A DNA stretch of 64,000 bases from Rhizobium sp. LC145 (GTDB lineage Bacteria > Pseudomonadota > Alphaproteobacteria > Rhizobiales > Rhizobiaceae). This document shows positions 48,540-61,234 of the stretch, piece by piece. The stretch's first letter is position 1. Each line of letters begins with the position of its first letter. The notes beneath the pieces are model-generated. The model made no database searches, had not been told where the DNA came from, and saw only the letters and a list, made by a program, of their open reading frames with translations. The position numbers were made by a program, and so were the translations under genes. Location of the stretch: positions 310,001-374,000 of the forward strand of contig NZ_LBHV01000004.1 of NCBI RefSeq assembly GCF_001005825.1, written 5' to 3'.

Positions 48540-49801
48540 ATGAACGACAGAAGAATCCAGCCCTTGGCGCGCGATGCCATGGCCTATGTACTGGCCGGCG
48601 GCCGCGGCAGCCGCCTCAAGGAACTGACGGACCGCCGCGCCAAACCGGCGGTCTATTTCGGCGGCAAAGCACGCATCATCGACTTCGCGCTGTCCAACGC
48701 GCTGAATTCCGGCATCCGCCGCATTGGGGTGGCCACCCAGTACAAGGCTCATTCGCTGATCCGCCACCTGCAGCGCGGCTGGAACTTCTTCCGCCCCGAG
48801 CGCAACGAAAGCTTCGACATCCTGCCCGCCAGCCAGCGCGTTTCCGAAACCCAGTGGTATGAGGGCACCGCCGACGCGGTCTACCAGAACATCGACATCA
48901 TCGAGCCCTACGGCCCGGAATACATGGTGATCCTGGCCGGCGACCACGTCTACAAGATGGATTACGAATACATGCTGCAGCAGCATGTGGATTCGGGCGC
49001 GGACGTCACCGTCGGATGCCTCGAAGTGCCGCGCATGGAGGCGGTGGGCTTCGGCGTCATGCACGTCAACGAGAAGGACGAGATCATCGATTTCGTGGAA
49101 AAGCCCGCCGATCCGCCGGGCATTCCCGGCACCCCCAATCTGGCGCTCGCCTCAATGGGCATCTACGTCTTCCACACCAAGTTCCTGATCGAGTGCCTGC
49201 GCCGCGATGCGGCCGACCCCTCGTCCAGCAGGGATTTCGGCAAGGATATCATTCCGTGGATCGTCAAGAACGGCAAGGCGGTCGCCCACCGCTTCGCCAA
49301 GTCCTGCGTCCGCTCCGATTTCGAGCGGGAGCCCTATTGGCGCGACGTCGGCACGATCGACGCCTACTGGCAGGCCAATATCGACCTGACCGCGATCGTT
49401 CCCGACCTCGACATCTACGACAAGTCCTGGCCGATCTGGACCTATTCGGAAATCACCCCGCCCGCCAAGTTCGTCCATGACGACGAGGACCGGCGCGGTT
49501 CCGCCATTTCCTCCGTGGTGGCGGGCGATTGCATCATCTCCGGTTCCACGCTCTATCGCAGCCTGCTCTTCACCGGGGTCCGGGCAAATTCCTATTCGCG
49601 GCTCGAAGGCGCCGTCATCCTGCCCGAGGTTCACATCGGCCGGCACGCCCAGCTTCGCAATGTCGTCATAGATCACGGTGTAACCATACCGGAAGGGCTG
49701 ATCGTCGGAGAGGACCCGGAACTCGATGCCAAGCGCTTCCGCCGCAGCGAAAACGGTATTTGCCTGATCACGCAGCCCATGATCGATAAACTGGATATTT
49801 G

Positions 49802-49802
<1 letters not shown>
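48540..49802 (+). CDS. glgC: Glucose-1-phosphate adenylyltransferase
   Basis: A 420-residue enzyme producing ADP-glucose, the committed and allosterically controlled step of glycogen synthesis. The nucleotide site is [20 protein letters not shown], then [14 protein letters not shown] and the GTADAVYQN and [11 protein letters not shown] segments. The C-terminal left-handed beta-helix domain ends [20 protein letters not shown] 48540 has GGAGGGG just upstream; a longer frame from 48363 runs inside glgB in another phase. Fructose-6-phosphate and pyruvate activation is known for the alphaproteobacterial enzymes. glgA overlaps the stop. Confidence 0.97.
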
Positions 49803-52878
<3,076 letters not shown>

Positions 52879-52894
52879 AACCCTCTCAACATTT

Positions 52895-53070
52895 GCCCCT
52901 CACCCTAACCCTCTCCCCGCACGCGGGGAGAGGGGACGTGCCCCAAGCAGTGCTGCCGATCCAAGGAAGCGCCGCGGCAGGCTGCGGCTCCCCAAAGGGG
53001 GAGCTGAATGGTGCGGCATATCCCTTCTCCCCGCCTGCGGGGAGAAGGTGGCGGCAGCCGGATGAGGGGC
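52895..53070. repeat. REP-like palindrome cluster between pgm and glgX, copy 2
   Basis: Two inverted-repeat units and a smaller one sit here. CCTCTCCCCGC/GCGGGGAGAGG is at 52910-52934. GCTCCCC/GGGGAGC is around 52987-53003. CCTTCTCCCCGC/GCGGGGAGAAGG is at 53023-53048. Bases 53037-53070 are the exact reverse complement of 34 bases at 10522-10555. The cluster separates glgX from the glg operon and may cause partial termination or mRNA stabilisation after pgm. Confidence 0.85.
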
Positions 53071-53098
53071 AAGTAGCTACCCTGCAGTGCCGGCGCCC

Positions 53099-55027
53099 AT
53101 GACGGTTCTTCTCGGCGCCACCCTCACCTCATCCGGCATCATCTTCCGTGTCCGCTCCGAGACCGCCGAAACTATCGACCTTTGCCTCTTCGACGAAACC
53201 GGCACCCGCGAAACCGCTCGTCTGCCGATGGCGCGTGAGGGCGAAATCTTCACTCTTGAGGTCGAGGACGCCCGCGAAGGCACACGCTACGGCTATCGCG
53301 CCCACGGCCTCTACGATCCCGATCGTGGTCTCTGGTTCGACCCATCAAAGCTGCTGGTCGATCCTTATGCAAGGGAGCTCGACCGGGCCTTTCACCACGA
53401 CAAGCGCCTCTCCGCCTTCGGCCTCGATACGGCCGATCTGGTGCCGAAGGCGATCGTCACCCGCGACGGTAAGGCGAAGATCTCAAAACCCCTGTTTGCG
53501 CCCGGCGGCTTCATCTACGAGGTGGCCGTCAAACCCTTCACCATCCTGCATCCGGACATGCCGGAGCATCAGCGCGGGACCGTCGCGGCGCTCGCCCACC
53601 CTTCCGTCATCGCCCACCTGAAACGGATCGGTGCCGATGCCGTCGAACTGATGCCCATCACCGCCTGGATCGACGAGCGGCATTTGCCGTCGCTCGGGCT
53701 CGCCAATAGCTGGGGCTACAATCCCATCGCCCTCATGGCGCTCGATCCACGCCTCTGCCCCGGCGGCGTGAAGGAACTGCGCGAGACGGTCGCAACGCTC
53801 CACGGAGCGGGCATCGGCGTCATCCTCGACCTCGTCTTCAACCATACCGGCGAGAGCGACCGCCATGGCGCGACGCTCTCCATGCGCGGCCTCGACAACC
53901 TCTCCTACTACCGCCATCTTCCGAATGAGCCGGGCACGCTCGTCAACGACACGGGCACTGGCAATACGCTCGCCTGTGAGAGGCCGCATGTCCGCCGCCT
54001 GATCCTGGATACGCTGCGCCATTTCGTGCTCCACGCCGGCGTGGATGCCTTCCGCTTCGACCTCGCCACCGTCCTCGGCCGTACGGAAAACGGCTTCGAC
54101 AGCCGCGCCGAAACGCTTCTCGCCATGACCTCGGACGAGGTGCTGAAGGACCGCATCCTGATCGCCGAGCCCTGGGATATCGGCCCAGGCGGCTATCAGC
54201 TCGGCAATTTTTCGGAAGCCTTCCTCGAATGGAACGACCGCACCCGCGACGACATCCGCCGCTACTGGCGCGGTGACCAATGGACGATCGGCGCGCTCGC
54301 CACCCGGCTTGCCGGCTCCTCGGATGTCTTCTCCGGCAGCGGCACCCGCAGCGTGAATTTCCTCGCCGCCCATGACGGCTTCACGCTGATGGACCTCATC
54401 TCGCACGAAAGAAAGCACAACGAGGAAAACGGCGAGGACAATCGCGACGGCCATAACGAGAACTTCTCCTGGAACAGCGGCGCGGAGGGCAAAACGGACG
54501 ATCCGGCCATCCTGGCCGCCCGCCGACGCGATTTGACCGCCCTCCTCTCCACGCTCTTCGCGACCCGCGGCGCGGTGATGCTGACGGCCGGCGACGAGGG
54601 CGGCCGCAGCCAGCGCGGCAACAACAATGCCTATGCGCAGGACAACGAGATCACCTGGCTCGATTGGCGATCACTCGATGAAAACCTTATCGAGCACACC
54701 GCCATGCTGGCGGCGTTGCGCAAGCGTTTCGCCGTCTTTTCCGAGACCCACTTCTTCAGCGGCGACGGCGATGTCGAATGGCTCGCACCCTCCGGCAACC
54801 CGATGACGGTAGCCGATTGGGAGGCGCCGGACGCCTCGGCAGTGGGCATGATCCTCGAGACCCTCGACCGTGAAACCGGAAAGCCCGCGCGCCTTGCGGT
54901 GCTCTTCAACCGTGCCCATATCCCGCTGGGTTTCATGCTTCCCGGCAAAGGCTGGCGCGAGCTTGCTTCCGGCGCGCCATGGCGGAAAACCTTGCCTGCT
55001 CGCTCGGTCTTCTTCTGCATCGAATGA
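53099..55027 (+). CDS. glgX: Glycogen debranching enzyme
   Basis: A 642-residue GH13 isoamylase-type enzyme that hydrolyses alpha-1,6 branches left by GlgP. It has a CBM48-type N-terminus (GIIFRVRSETAETIDLCLF). The barrel follows, with VILDLVFNHTGESD, GVDAFRFDLATVLGR (nucleophile Asp), ILIAEPWDIGPGGYQLG (acid Glu) and NFLAAHDGFTLMDL, and DEGGRSQRGNNNAYAQDNEITWLDW as usual in GlgX. ATG 53099 is preferred to GTG 53087. The REP-like cluster lies between it and pgm, so expression may be partly uncoupled from the operon. Confidence 0.96.
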   Translation: MTVLLGATLTSSGIIFRVRSETAETIDLCLFDETGTRETARLPMAREGEIFTLEVEDAREGTRYGYRAHGLYDPDRGLWFDPSKLLVDPYARELDRAFHHDKRLSAFGLDTADLVPKAIVTRDGKAKISKPLFAPGGFIYEVAVKPFTILHPDMPEHQRGTVAALAHPSVIAHLKRIGADAVELMPITAWIDERHLPSLGLANSWGYNPIALMALDPRLCPGGVKELRETVATLHGAGIGVILDLVFNHTGESDRHGATLSMRGLDNLSYYRHLPNEPGTLVNDTGTGNTLACERPHVRRLILDTLRHFVLHAGVDAFRFDLATVLGRTENGFDSRAETLLAMTSDEVLKDRILIAEPWDIGPGGYQLGNFSEAFLEWNDRTRDDIRRYWRGDQWTIGALATRLAGSSDVFSGSGTRSVNFLAAHDGFTLMDLISHERKHNEENGEDNRDGHNENFSWNSGAEGKTDDPAILAARRRDLTALLSTLFATRGAVMLTAGDEGGRSQRGNNNAYAQDNEITWLDWRSLDENLIEHTAMLAALRKRFAVFSETHFFSGDGDVEWLAPSGNPMTVADWEAPDASAVGMILETLDRETGKPARLAVLFNRAHIPLGFMLPGKGWRELASGAPWRKTLPARSVFFCIE

Positions 55028-55107
55028 GATGCTGCAGTGCAAAATACCGCTATCAAACGACGGGAAACCTTGTAAAAGTTCCGGTGTCGAAAACGCAGTG
55101 AGGAAGC

Positions 55108-55596
55108 ATGTCGCGCAAAATTTCATTGGTCGAGGTGCAGGACCTGGTCGGCACGGAAGTCGGCATATCCGACTGGATCAGTGTCGGCCAGCCGATGATC
55201 GACCAGTTCGCGGATGCCACCCATGACCACCAGTTCATCCATGTGGACCCCGAGCGCGCCAAGGCCGAGAGCACTTTCGGCGGCACGATCGCACACGGCT
55301 TCCTGACGCTTTCTCTTCTCTCCGCCATGAATTTCGACTGCGTGCCGAAGATCCGTGAGCAGACAATGGGCATCAATTACGGCTTCGACCGCGTCCGCTT
55401 CATGTCGCCGGTCAAGAGCGGCACCCGTGTCCGCGGCCACTTCAAGCTCGTCGAGGCGCGCTTCCGCGGCGCCGGCATGCTGATGACCACCTACGAGGTC
55501 TCGGTGGAGATCGAGAACGAGCAGAAGCCGGCGCTCACCGCCAACTGGATCACCATCATCCAGTTCGATCCGAAGGACCGGCCGGAAAGCGTTTGA
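55108..55596 (+). CDS. MaoC-family dehydratase ((R)-enoyl-CoA hydratase-like)
   Basis: A 162-residue hot-dog-fold protein. The MaoC motif is recognisable as FADATHDHQFIHVDPERA, containing the Asp and His pair of (R)-specific enoyl-CoA hydratases, followed by FGGTIAHGFLTLSL. Its length corresponds to the single-domain form similar to PhaJ/nodN-like proteins. Substrate is an enoyl-CoA or related thioester. It is between glgX and cfa in the same direction; its stop is 104 bases before the cfa start. Involvement in fatty-acid metabolism together with cfa is possible. Confidence 0.9.
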   Translation: MSRKISLVEVQDLVGTEVGISDWISVGQPMIDQFADATHDHQFIHVDPERAKAESTFGGTIAHGFLTLSLLSAMNFDCVPKIREQTMGINYGFDRVRFMSPVKSGTRVRGHFKLVEARFRGAGMLMTTYEVSVEIENEQKPALTANWITIIQFDPKDRPESV

Positions 55597-55700
55597 CCAC
55601 GGCCCTCCGAAGCAGAAATCCTGCAGGCTTTCCGCGAAGTGTTGATCGCAAATCTCGGAACTTGATGCTAGCTTCTCGCCCAGTGGTCGGGGAGAATCTG

Positions 55701-56942
55701 ATGTTTCCACTGTCGCATATGATGAAGTCCTTCATCCGCCGTGGCCGCCTGACGGTCATCGATGCGGAGGGTAAGCGCCATGTGTTCGCCGGAACGCCCG
55801 GCCCGTCGGTGACCATGCGGTTGACGGACAAACGGCTCTACCGGACGCTGGTGTTCAATCCTGAACTGGCGGCAGGCGAAGCCTATATGGATGGCACGAT
55901 GCGGTTCGAGGAAGGCTCGACGCTCCGCGATTTCCTGACGCTGTTTTCCGTCAATCGGCTGTCGCTCGGCTCCTATCCGCTGCAGAAGGTTCTGCGCAGC
56001 ATCAAGATGCGCTTCCGCAAGCGGCAGCAATCCAACCGCAAGGGCCAGGCACAGCAGAACGTCGCGCACCATTACGATCTCGGCAACGAGTTCTACAAGC
56101 TGTTTCTCGACGAGAACATGCTCTATTCCTGCGCCTATTTCCGTGAGCCGACCGAGACGCTGGAACAGGCGCAACGCAACAAGCTGCGGCTCCTGGCGAG
56201 CAAGCTCTGCCTCAGGCCCGGCATGAAGGTGCTCGACATCGGCTGCGGCTGGGGCGATCTCGCGCTTTACCTCGCCAGGCTCGAAGAGGTCGAGGTTGTC
56301 GGCGTCACCCTGTCGAAGGAACAGCAGGCGCTGGCCTCCGCACGCGCAGAAGCGGCAGGGCTCGGCGACCGTGTCCGCTTCGAGCTCAAGGATTACCGGG
56401 ATGTGACGGAAAAATTCGACCGCATCGTTTCGGTCGGCATGTTCGAGCATGTCGGCGTGCATCACTACGACGAGTTCTTCGCCAAGCTGAACAGCCTGAT
56501 GCCGGACGACGGGCTGGCATTGCTGCATTCGATCGGCCACATGAGCCCGCCCGGCATGGCAAGCCCGTGGCTGCGCAAATACATTTTTCCGGGCGCCTAT
56601 TCGCCGGCCCTGTCGGAAGTTTTCGAGGTGGTGGAACGCAACAGCCTGTGGGTGACCGATCTCGAATTCCTGCGCCTGCATTATGCCACGACGCTCGCCC
56701 ACTGGACCGAACGATTCGAAAAGAACCGGGATGCCGTCATCGCCCTTTATGACGAGCGTTTCGCCCGCATGTGGGAATTCTACCTCATCAGCGCCGAGAT
56801 GATGTTCCGCACCGGCAGCCAGTTGGTCTTCCACATGCAGCTCTCCCGCTCGCGTGATGCGGCACCTATCGTTCGCGACTACATCACCGACAAGCAACGC
56901 GCCTATATCGACCGGGAAGCCGCGTTAAATCTCTCCCTGTGA
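55701..56942 (+). CDS. cfa: Cyclopropane-fatty-acyl-phospholipid synthase
   Basis: A 413-residue enzyme that converts unsaturated acyl chains of membrane phospholipids to cyclopropane chains with S-adenosylmethionine. The SAM site is VLDIGCGWGDLALYLA, followed by GVTLSKEQQALA and FDRIVSVGMFEHVG. The region AHHYDLGNEFYKLFLD upstream is the usual substrate-binding helix. GGGGAG six bases before ATG 55701 decides the start; a longer frame begins at 55593. Rhizobia often have more than one cfa copy; which paralogue this is cannot be told. Confidence 0.95.
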   Translation: MFPLSHMMKSFIRRGRLTVIDAEGKRHVFAGTPGPSVTMRLTDKRLYRTLVFNPELAAGEAYMDGTMRFEEGSTLRDFLTLFSVNRLSLGSYPLQKVLRSIKMRFRKRQQSNRKGQAQQNVAHHYDLGNEFYKLFLDENMLYSCAYFREPTETLEQAQRNKLRLLASKLCLRPGMKVLDIGCGWGDLALYLARLEEVEVVGVTLSKEQQALASARAEAAGLGDRVRFELKDYRDVTEKFDRIVSVGMFEHVGVHHYDEFFAKLNSLMPDDGLALLHSIGHMSPPGMASPWLRKYIFPGAYSPALSEVFEVVERNSLWVTDLEFLRLHYATTLAHWTERFEKNRDAVIALYDERFARMWEFYLISAEMMFRTGSQLVFHMQLSRSRDAAPIVRDYITDKQRAYIDREAALNLSL

Positions 56943-56947
56943 AGCGT

Positions 56948-57256
56948 TTAGACGCCCATTTCCATCAGCAGGAAGCCCAGCATCGGCGGCACGGCCGCGC
57001 CGATCAGGATATTGGCCGTCATGGGGGCTGAAAGCCCGAGCACGGCGCCCGAAACACCCGCTCCGACAAGGGCGGCGAGCGGCATGGCGAGGCTCCGGTC
57101 GAAACCCGGAACGAAATAGGCGGCAATCGCCGCCAGCGCCGCCACCGCCGCGACGAGTACGCCCTTCCAAAGCTCGATCTTCGTAAGCTTCGCCGCGATC
57201 GCGCCGCCAGCGACCGCCACGGCAAAGCCGAGCCCCATCAGTTGAATATGGTCCAT
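56948..57256 (-). CDS. Small four-helix membrane protein, unknown
   Basis: A 102-residue, almost entirely hydrophobic protein with about four segments: 7-23, 30-47, 56-75 and 79-100. Lys/Glu residues (AKLTKIELWKG) lie in one loop. It lies 65 bases downstream of soxG on the same strand and may be the last gene of the sox operon. I do not recognise a family. Its stop is five bases from the convergent cfa stop. It could be a small carrier or a remnant of a larger membrane protein; there is no sign of a frameshift. Confidence 0.7.
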   Translation of the reverse strand: MDHIQLMGLGFAVAVAGGAIAAKLTKIELWKGVLVAAVAALAAIAAYFVPGFDRSLAMPLAALVGAGVSGAVLGLSAPMTANILIGAAVPPMLGFLLMEMGV

Positions 57257-57321
57257 GAATACCCTCCCGTTTCAACGCGAGAGTGCTGTTCCTGAACGGC
57301 AAGTCAAGTCAGGCTATCGTC

Positions 57322-57891
57322 TTACAATGCCGCATCCTGCGCACCTTCGGCGAGCAGGCCGAAGGCGTAATCGGAGAATGACCGCCAGACTTCCACCCGG
57401 AACGCATCCTCCGCAGTCCGGAGCAGCACGATCTCCACCTTGGCCAGAACGGTCCGCGAGCAGGCGCCGATGGGAAAGGCTGTGAGCGACAGATCCTGCG
57501 GGCAGCCGGCATTGATGGCGCGCGCAGCACCCGGACCGGAAACCAGGATCGCCGTGTTGCGGTGGGAGACATCGGCGGCCGAGTGCGGGACGCCGGAAGA
57601 GGCCGCCGCCTGCATCAGCCTGCCCCCAGGGGAAACAGTGCCTTCGTCGATCACCAGCCATTCGTCCGGGCCGAGCCACAGCGCCGTGCGCCCGTTGGCC
57701 GTGGCGGATGTCTTCGGCTTCACCGGCAGGTCGAGCCCGAGCGCACCGGAGAGAGCCGGCACGTCGTCCGCACTCGCGCGCAGCGAAATGCGTTGGGCGG
57801 GCGCCGCCGCCTCCAGCCGGACGGTCGAGGAGCCGCCATGGAAACCCGCGAGCGGCAGCGTACGGCTCGCATCAGTCTTAGATTTAGCCAT
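57322..57891 (-). CDS. soxG: Sarcosine oxidase, gamma subunit
   Basis: A 189-residue subunit of heterotetrameric sarcosine oxidase. The pattern ALWLGPDEWLVIDEG followed by DVSHRNTAILVSGPGAARAINAGCPQDL is typical of SoxG. Its start overlaps the soxA stop by eight bases. It completes the order soxB-soxD-soxA-soxG. SoxG contacts the C-terminal part of SoxA and has no known cofactor of its own. Confidence 0.93.
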   Translation of the reverse strand: MAKSKTDASRTLPLAGFHGGSSTVRLEAAAPAQRISLRASADDVPALSGALGLDLPVKPKTSATANGRTALWLGPDEWLVIDEGTVSPGGRLMQAAASSGVPHSAADVSHRNTAILVSGPGAARAINAGCPQDLSLTAFPIGACSRTVLAKVEIVLLRTAEDAFRVEVWRSFSDYAFGLLAEGAQDAAL

Positions 57892-60862
57892 TGATGCGGC
57901 CTCCTTCCTTGTCGAAGAACACCATGTCGGTGACTTCCACCGCGATCGTCCTGTCCTTCATCGGCACGTAGAGCGTCTGGCCGATGCGCGCCCTGCCGCC
58001 GGCCACCAGCGCGATCGCGATCGATCGGCCGCAATTCTCCGACCAGTAGGAGGAGGTGACATGCCCGAGCATGGTCATCGGCTTCGGCTGGTTCGGATCG
58101 GCAACGATCTGCGCGCCTTCTTCCAGCACATCGCTTGGTTTGTTGGTGAGAAGCCCTACGAGCTGCTTGCGGCCGTCCCTCGCGAGATCCGGCCGCTTGA
58201 GGCCGCGAATGCCGACGAAATCCGTCTTCTTCTTCGAAACCGCCCAGGAAAGCCCGGCATCGTCCGGCGTCACCGTTCCGTCCGTGTCCTGGCCGACGAT
58301 GATATAGCCCTTCTCGGCGCGCAGCACGTGCATGGTCTCCGTGCCGTAGAGGCAGGCACCCATGGATTCCGCCCGCTCCCAGATCGCCTTCCAGACGGCC
58401 GGACCGTAATCGGCCGGAACATTCACCTCGAAGCCGAGCTCGCCGGTGAAGGAGACACGGAAGAGCCGTGCGGGCACGCCCATCACCGTGCATTCCGCCA
58501 CGCTCATATGCGGGAAGGCTTCGTTGGAGATATCCACGCCTTCCACGAAGGGCTGGATGATCTCCCGCGCCTTCGGCCCCTGCACCGCGATCACCGCCCA
58601 TTGCTCGGTCGTCGAGGTGAGCCAGACCTTCAGGTGCGGGAATTCCGTCTGGAGATAGTCTTCCATATGGTGCAGCACGCGCGGCGCGCCGCCGGTCGTC
58701 GTCGTCACATGGAAGCGGTCTTCGGCAAGCCGCCCCACGACGCCGTCGTCATAGACGAAGCCGTCCTCGCGGGTCATGATGCCGTAGCGGCATTTGCCGG
58801 GCTTCAGCGCATCCCAGGCATTGGTGTAGAGCAGGTTGAGGAACTGCGCCGCATCCGGGCCGACCACCTCGATCTTGCCGAGCGTCGAGGCGTCGAACAC
58901 GCCCGCCGCCTCGCGCACCGTGCGGCACTCGCGGTTGACGGCAGTTGCCATGTCCTCGCCGCGCTTCGGGAAATACCAGGCGCGCTTCCAGTTGCCGACA
59001 TCCTCGAACTCCGCGCCCTCGGCAGCCTCCAGCGCATGCATCGGCGTCTTGCGGGCGGGATCGAAGAGATCGCCGCGCGAGTGGTTGACGAGCGTGCCGT
59101 AGGTCACCGGCGTATAGGGCGCGCGGAAGGTGGTGAGCCCCACCTGCGGGATCGGCCGGTCGAGCACTTCCGCCGCGATCGCCAGACCATGCATGTTGGA
59201 AAGCTTGCCCTGGTCGGAAGCCATGCCATTCGTCGTGAAGCGCTTGATGTGCTCGATCGAGTGCATGCCCTCGCGCACCGCAAGGCGGATGTCCTTGGCA
59301 GTCACGTCGTGCTGGAAGTCGATGAAGGCCTTCACCACCGTATCCGGTCCAGCGCCTTCCGCAGCACCTATCATGCCGCCGGTCCATTCGAACCGGTTCT
59401 CGCCGGCAAGCGCGATCGAACCGCCGCCGGCCACGATCGCCTCGTCGATCAGTTCGGCCAGGTCGTCGGTGCCGTTGCAGCCGCCGATCGAAACGCAATC
59501 CTGCGCATAGATGTCGGGCAGGAAGCGCTGACCCTTCTCGTCGAAGCGCAGCTTGCCGCGCGACTGGGAGAACAGGTGGACGGAAGGCGTCCAGCCGGCC
59601 GAAACGATCAGCGCGTCCACCTTGATCTTGCGTGCATTTGAGCCGCCGTTGCGCACCACCGTCATGGAGGAGATGCGCAAGCGGCCGAAAGTATCCGTCA
59701 CCGAATGGCCGGTCAGCACATCGATGCCGAGCGAGCGGGCCTCTGCCAGCACCGCCTCGCCGGGCTCGGCGCGGCAATCGACGATGGCGGCGATCGAAAC
59801 GCCGGCTCGCTTCAGGTCGAAGGCGGCTTCATAGGCCGAATCATGCGCCGTATAGACCCCGACCTTCCGGCCGACCGCGACCCCGTGATGGTTGAGGAAG
59901 GTGCGCGCGGCCGACGCCAGCATGATGCCCGGCCGGTCGTTGTTGGAAAACACCATGTGCCGCTCGATCGAGCCGGTGGCGAGGACGACACGGCTTGCGC
60001 GGACCTGCCACAGCCGCTCGCGCGGGCTGCTCTTGCCTGGGCGGGCGAGATGATCCGTCACCCGCTCGGCAAGCCCGAGGAAGCCGTGATTGTAGTAGCC
60101 GAACACCGTCGTGCGGGTCAGCACCGTCACGTTCGGCATGGCCTTGAGCTTCGCGGCGGCGGCCTGCGCCCATTCATAGCCGTTCTGCCCGTCGATCGTG
60201 GTCGCGCTATCCGCATGCAGCGCCCCGCCGACTTCCGGCTGCTCGTCGACCAGGATGACCGAGGCGCCAGTCGCAGCCGCCGAAAGGGCCGCCGTCAGGC
60301 CCGCCACGCCCGCGCCGGCAATCAGCACGTCGCAATGGGCATAGCGGTTGGCATAGTGGTCCGGGTCCTCTTCCGTCGGCGCAACGCCGAGGCCCGCGGC
60401 GCGGCGGATGAAAGGCTCGTAGACCTTCATCCAGGCTTCCTTCGGCCACATGAAGGTCTTGTAGTAGAAGCCCGCGGCGAAGAAGGGCGAGAGCAGGTCG
60501 TTGAAGCCGCCGACATCGAATTTCAGCGAAGGCCAGCGGTTCTGCGAAGAGATTTTCGCGCCGTCGAACACTTCCTGAACGGTCGCCCGCACGTTCGGCT
60601 GGCGGCGGGCCGCATCGCGCGAAACGTCGATCAGCGCGTTCGGCTCCTCCGCGCCGGCGGAAAGAATGCCGCGCGGCCGGTGGTATTTGAACGAGCGGCC
60701 GACGAGATGCACGCCATGCGCAAGCAGCGCCGAGGCGACCGTATCGCCTTCCATCGCAGTATAGGTCTTGCCGTCGAAGGTGAAGCGCGCCGTACGGGCG
60801 GGCGTCAGGCGGCCCGCGCCCTTGATGCGGAACGCACCGATATTCTTGCCGGAAACGCTCAT
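57884..60862 (-). CDS. soxA: Sarcosine oxidase, alpha subunit
   Basis: A 992-residue subunit. The N-terminal domain resembles a [2Fe-2S]-type fold (GDTVASALLAHGVHLVGRSF). An NAD-binding/FAD-like domain follows (CDVLIAGAGVAGLTAALSAA near residue 172, VVLATGSIERHMVF). The C-terminal half (about 600-990) is a glycine-cleavage T-protein (GcvT) fold with RAEKGYIIVGQDTDGTVTPDDAGL, where tetrahydrofolate accepts the methyl-derived carbon as 5,10-methylene-THF. Overlaps soxD upstream (ATGA). Length and order are as in Corynebacterium and rhizobial enzymes. Confidence 0.96.
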   Translation of the reverse strand: MSVSGKNIGAFRIKGAGRLTPARTARFTFDGKTYTAMEGDTVASALLAHGVHLVGRSFKYHRPRGILSAGAEEPNALIDVSRDAARRQPNVRATVQEVFDGAKISSQNRWPSLKFDVGGFNDLLSPFFAAGFYYKTFMWPKEAWMKVYEPFIRRAAGLGVAPTEEDPDHYANRYAHCDVLIAGAGVAGLTAALSAAATGASVILVDEQPEVGGALHADSATTIDGQNGYEWAQAAAAKLKAMPNVTVLTRTTVFGYYNHGFLGLAERVTDHLARPGKSSPRERLWQVRASRVVLATGSIERHMVFSNNDRPGIMLASAARTFLNHHGVAVGRKVGVYTAHDSAYEAAFDLKRAGVSIAAIVDCRAEPGEAVLAEARSLGIDVLTGHSVTDTFGRLRISSMTVVRNGGSNARKIKVDALIVSAGWTPSVHLFSQSRGKLRFDEKGQRFLPDIYAQDCVSIGGCNGTDDLAELIDEAIVAGGGSIALAGENRFEWTGGMIGAAEGAGPDTVVKAFIDFQHDVTAKDIRLAVREGMHSIEHIKRFTTNGMASDQGKLSNMHGLAIAAEVLDRPIPQVGLTTFRAPYTPVTYGTLVNHSRGDLFDPARKTPMHALEAAEGAEFEDVGNWKRAWYFPKRGEDMATAVNRECRTVREAAGVFDASTLGKIEVVGPDAAQFLNLLYTNAWDALKPGKCRYGIMTREDGFVYDDGVVGRLAEDRFHVTTTTGGAPRVLHHMEDYLQTEFPHLKVWLTSTTEQWAVIAVQGPKAREIIQPFVEGVDISNEAFPHMSVAECTVMGVPARLFRVSFTGELGFEVNVPADYGPAVWKAIWERAESMGACLYGTETMHVLRAEKGYIIVGQDTDGTVTPDDAGLSWAVSKKKTDFVGIRGLKRPDLARDGRKQLVGLLTNKPSDVLEEGAQIVADPNQPKPMTMLGHVTSSYWSENCGRSIAIALVAGGRARIGQTLYVPMKDRTIAVEVTDMVFFDKEGGRING

Positions 60863-61215
60863 CGGGCGTCTCCTTCCGTCGCTTCCCAGGTCTCGACGGT
60901 CTTTTCCTCGGCGACCGCCGTTGCTTCTTCCGCCGGCGGGATAGATTGCTTCGGCAGGCCCGCCTTGTAGGTCATCAGGAACCTGTCGCTCACCGTATCG
61001 CGCGCCGCGTTGAAGAAGCGGCCGCAGCCGTGGATGTGCCGCCAGCGCTCATAGGTGAGGCCCTTCTCGTTGTTGCGCAGGAAGAAATACTCGGCGAACT
61101 CCTCGTCGGTGATCGCCGCGATATTTTCCGGCCGCGCGATGTGGGCCTCGCCCGCCCAGCGGAATTCCAGCTCCGAGCGGTCTTCCTCGCAATAGGGGCA
61201 GTGGATCAAAAGCAT
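60859..61215 (-). CDS. soxD: Sarcosine oxidase, delta subunit
   Basis: A 118-residue zinc-binding subunit. Cys6 and Cys9 (IHCPYCEED) plus a downstream HIHGCGRFFN segment (His and Cys) are the expected ligands. The central ARPENIAAITDEEFAEYFFLRNNEKG is typical. Its start lies 19 bases after the soxB stop and its stop overlaps soxA. It joins the alpha and beta subunits structurally. Confidence 0.95.
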   Translation of the reverse strand: MLLIHCPYCEEDRSELEFRWAGEAHIARPENIAAITDEEFAEYFFLRNNEKGLTYERWRHIHGCGRFFNAARDTVSDRFLMTYKAGLPKQSIPPAEEATAVAEEKTVETWEATEGDAR

Positions 61216-61234
61216 CTCGTCTATCCCCTATATA

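Noticed and set aside
55108..55140. Similarity of the MaoC gene start (ATGTCGCGCAAAA) to the palindrome at 28693
   Set aside because: Only one arm matches and it is coding sequence; there is no inverted partner.
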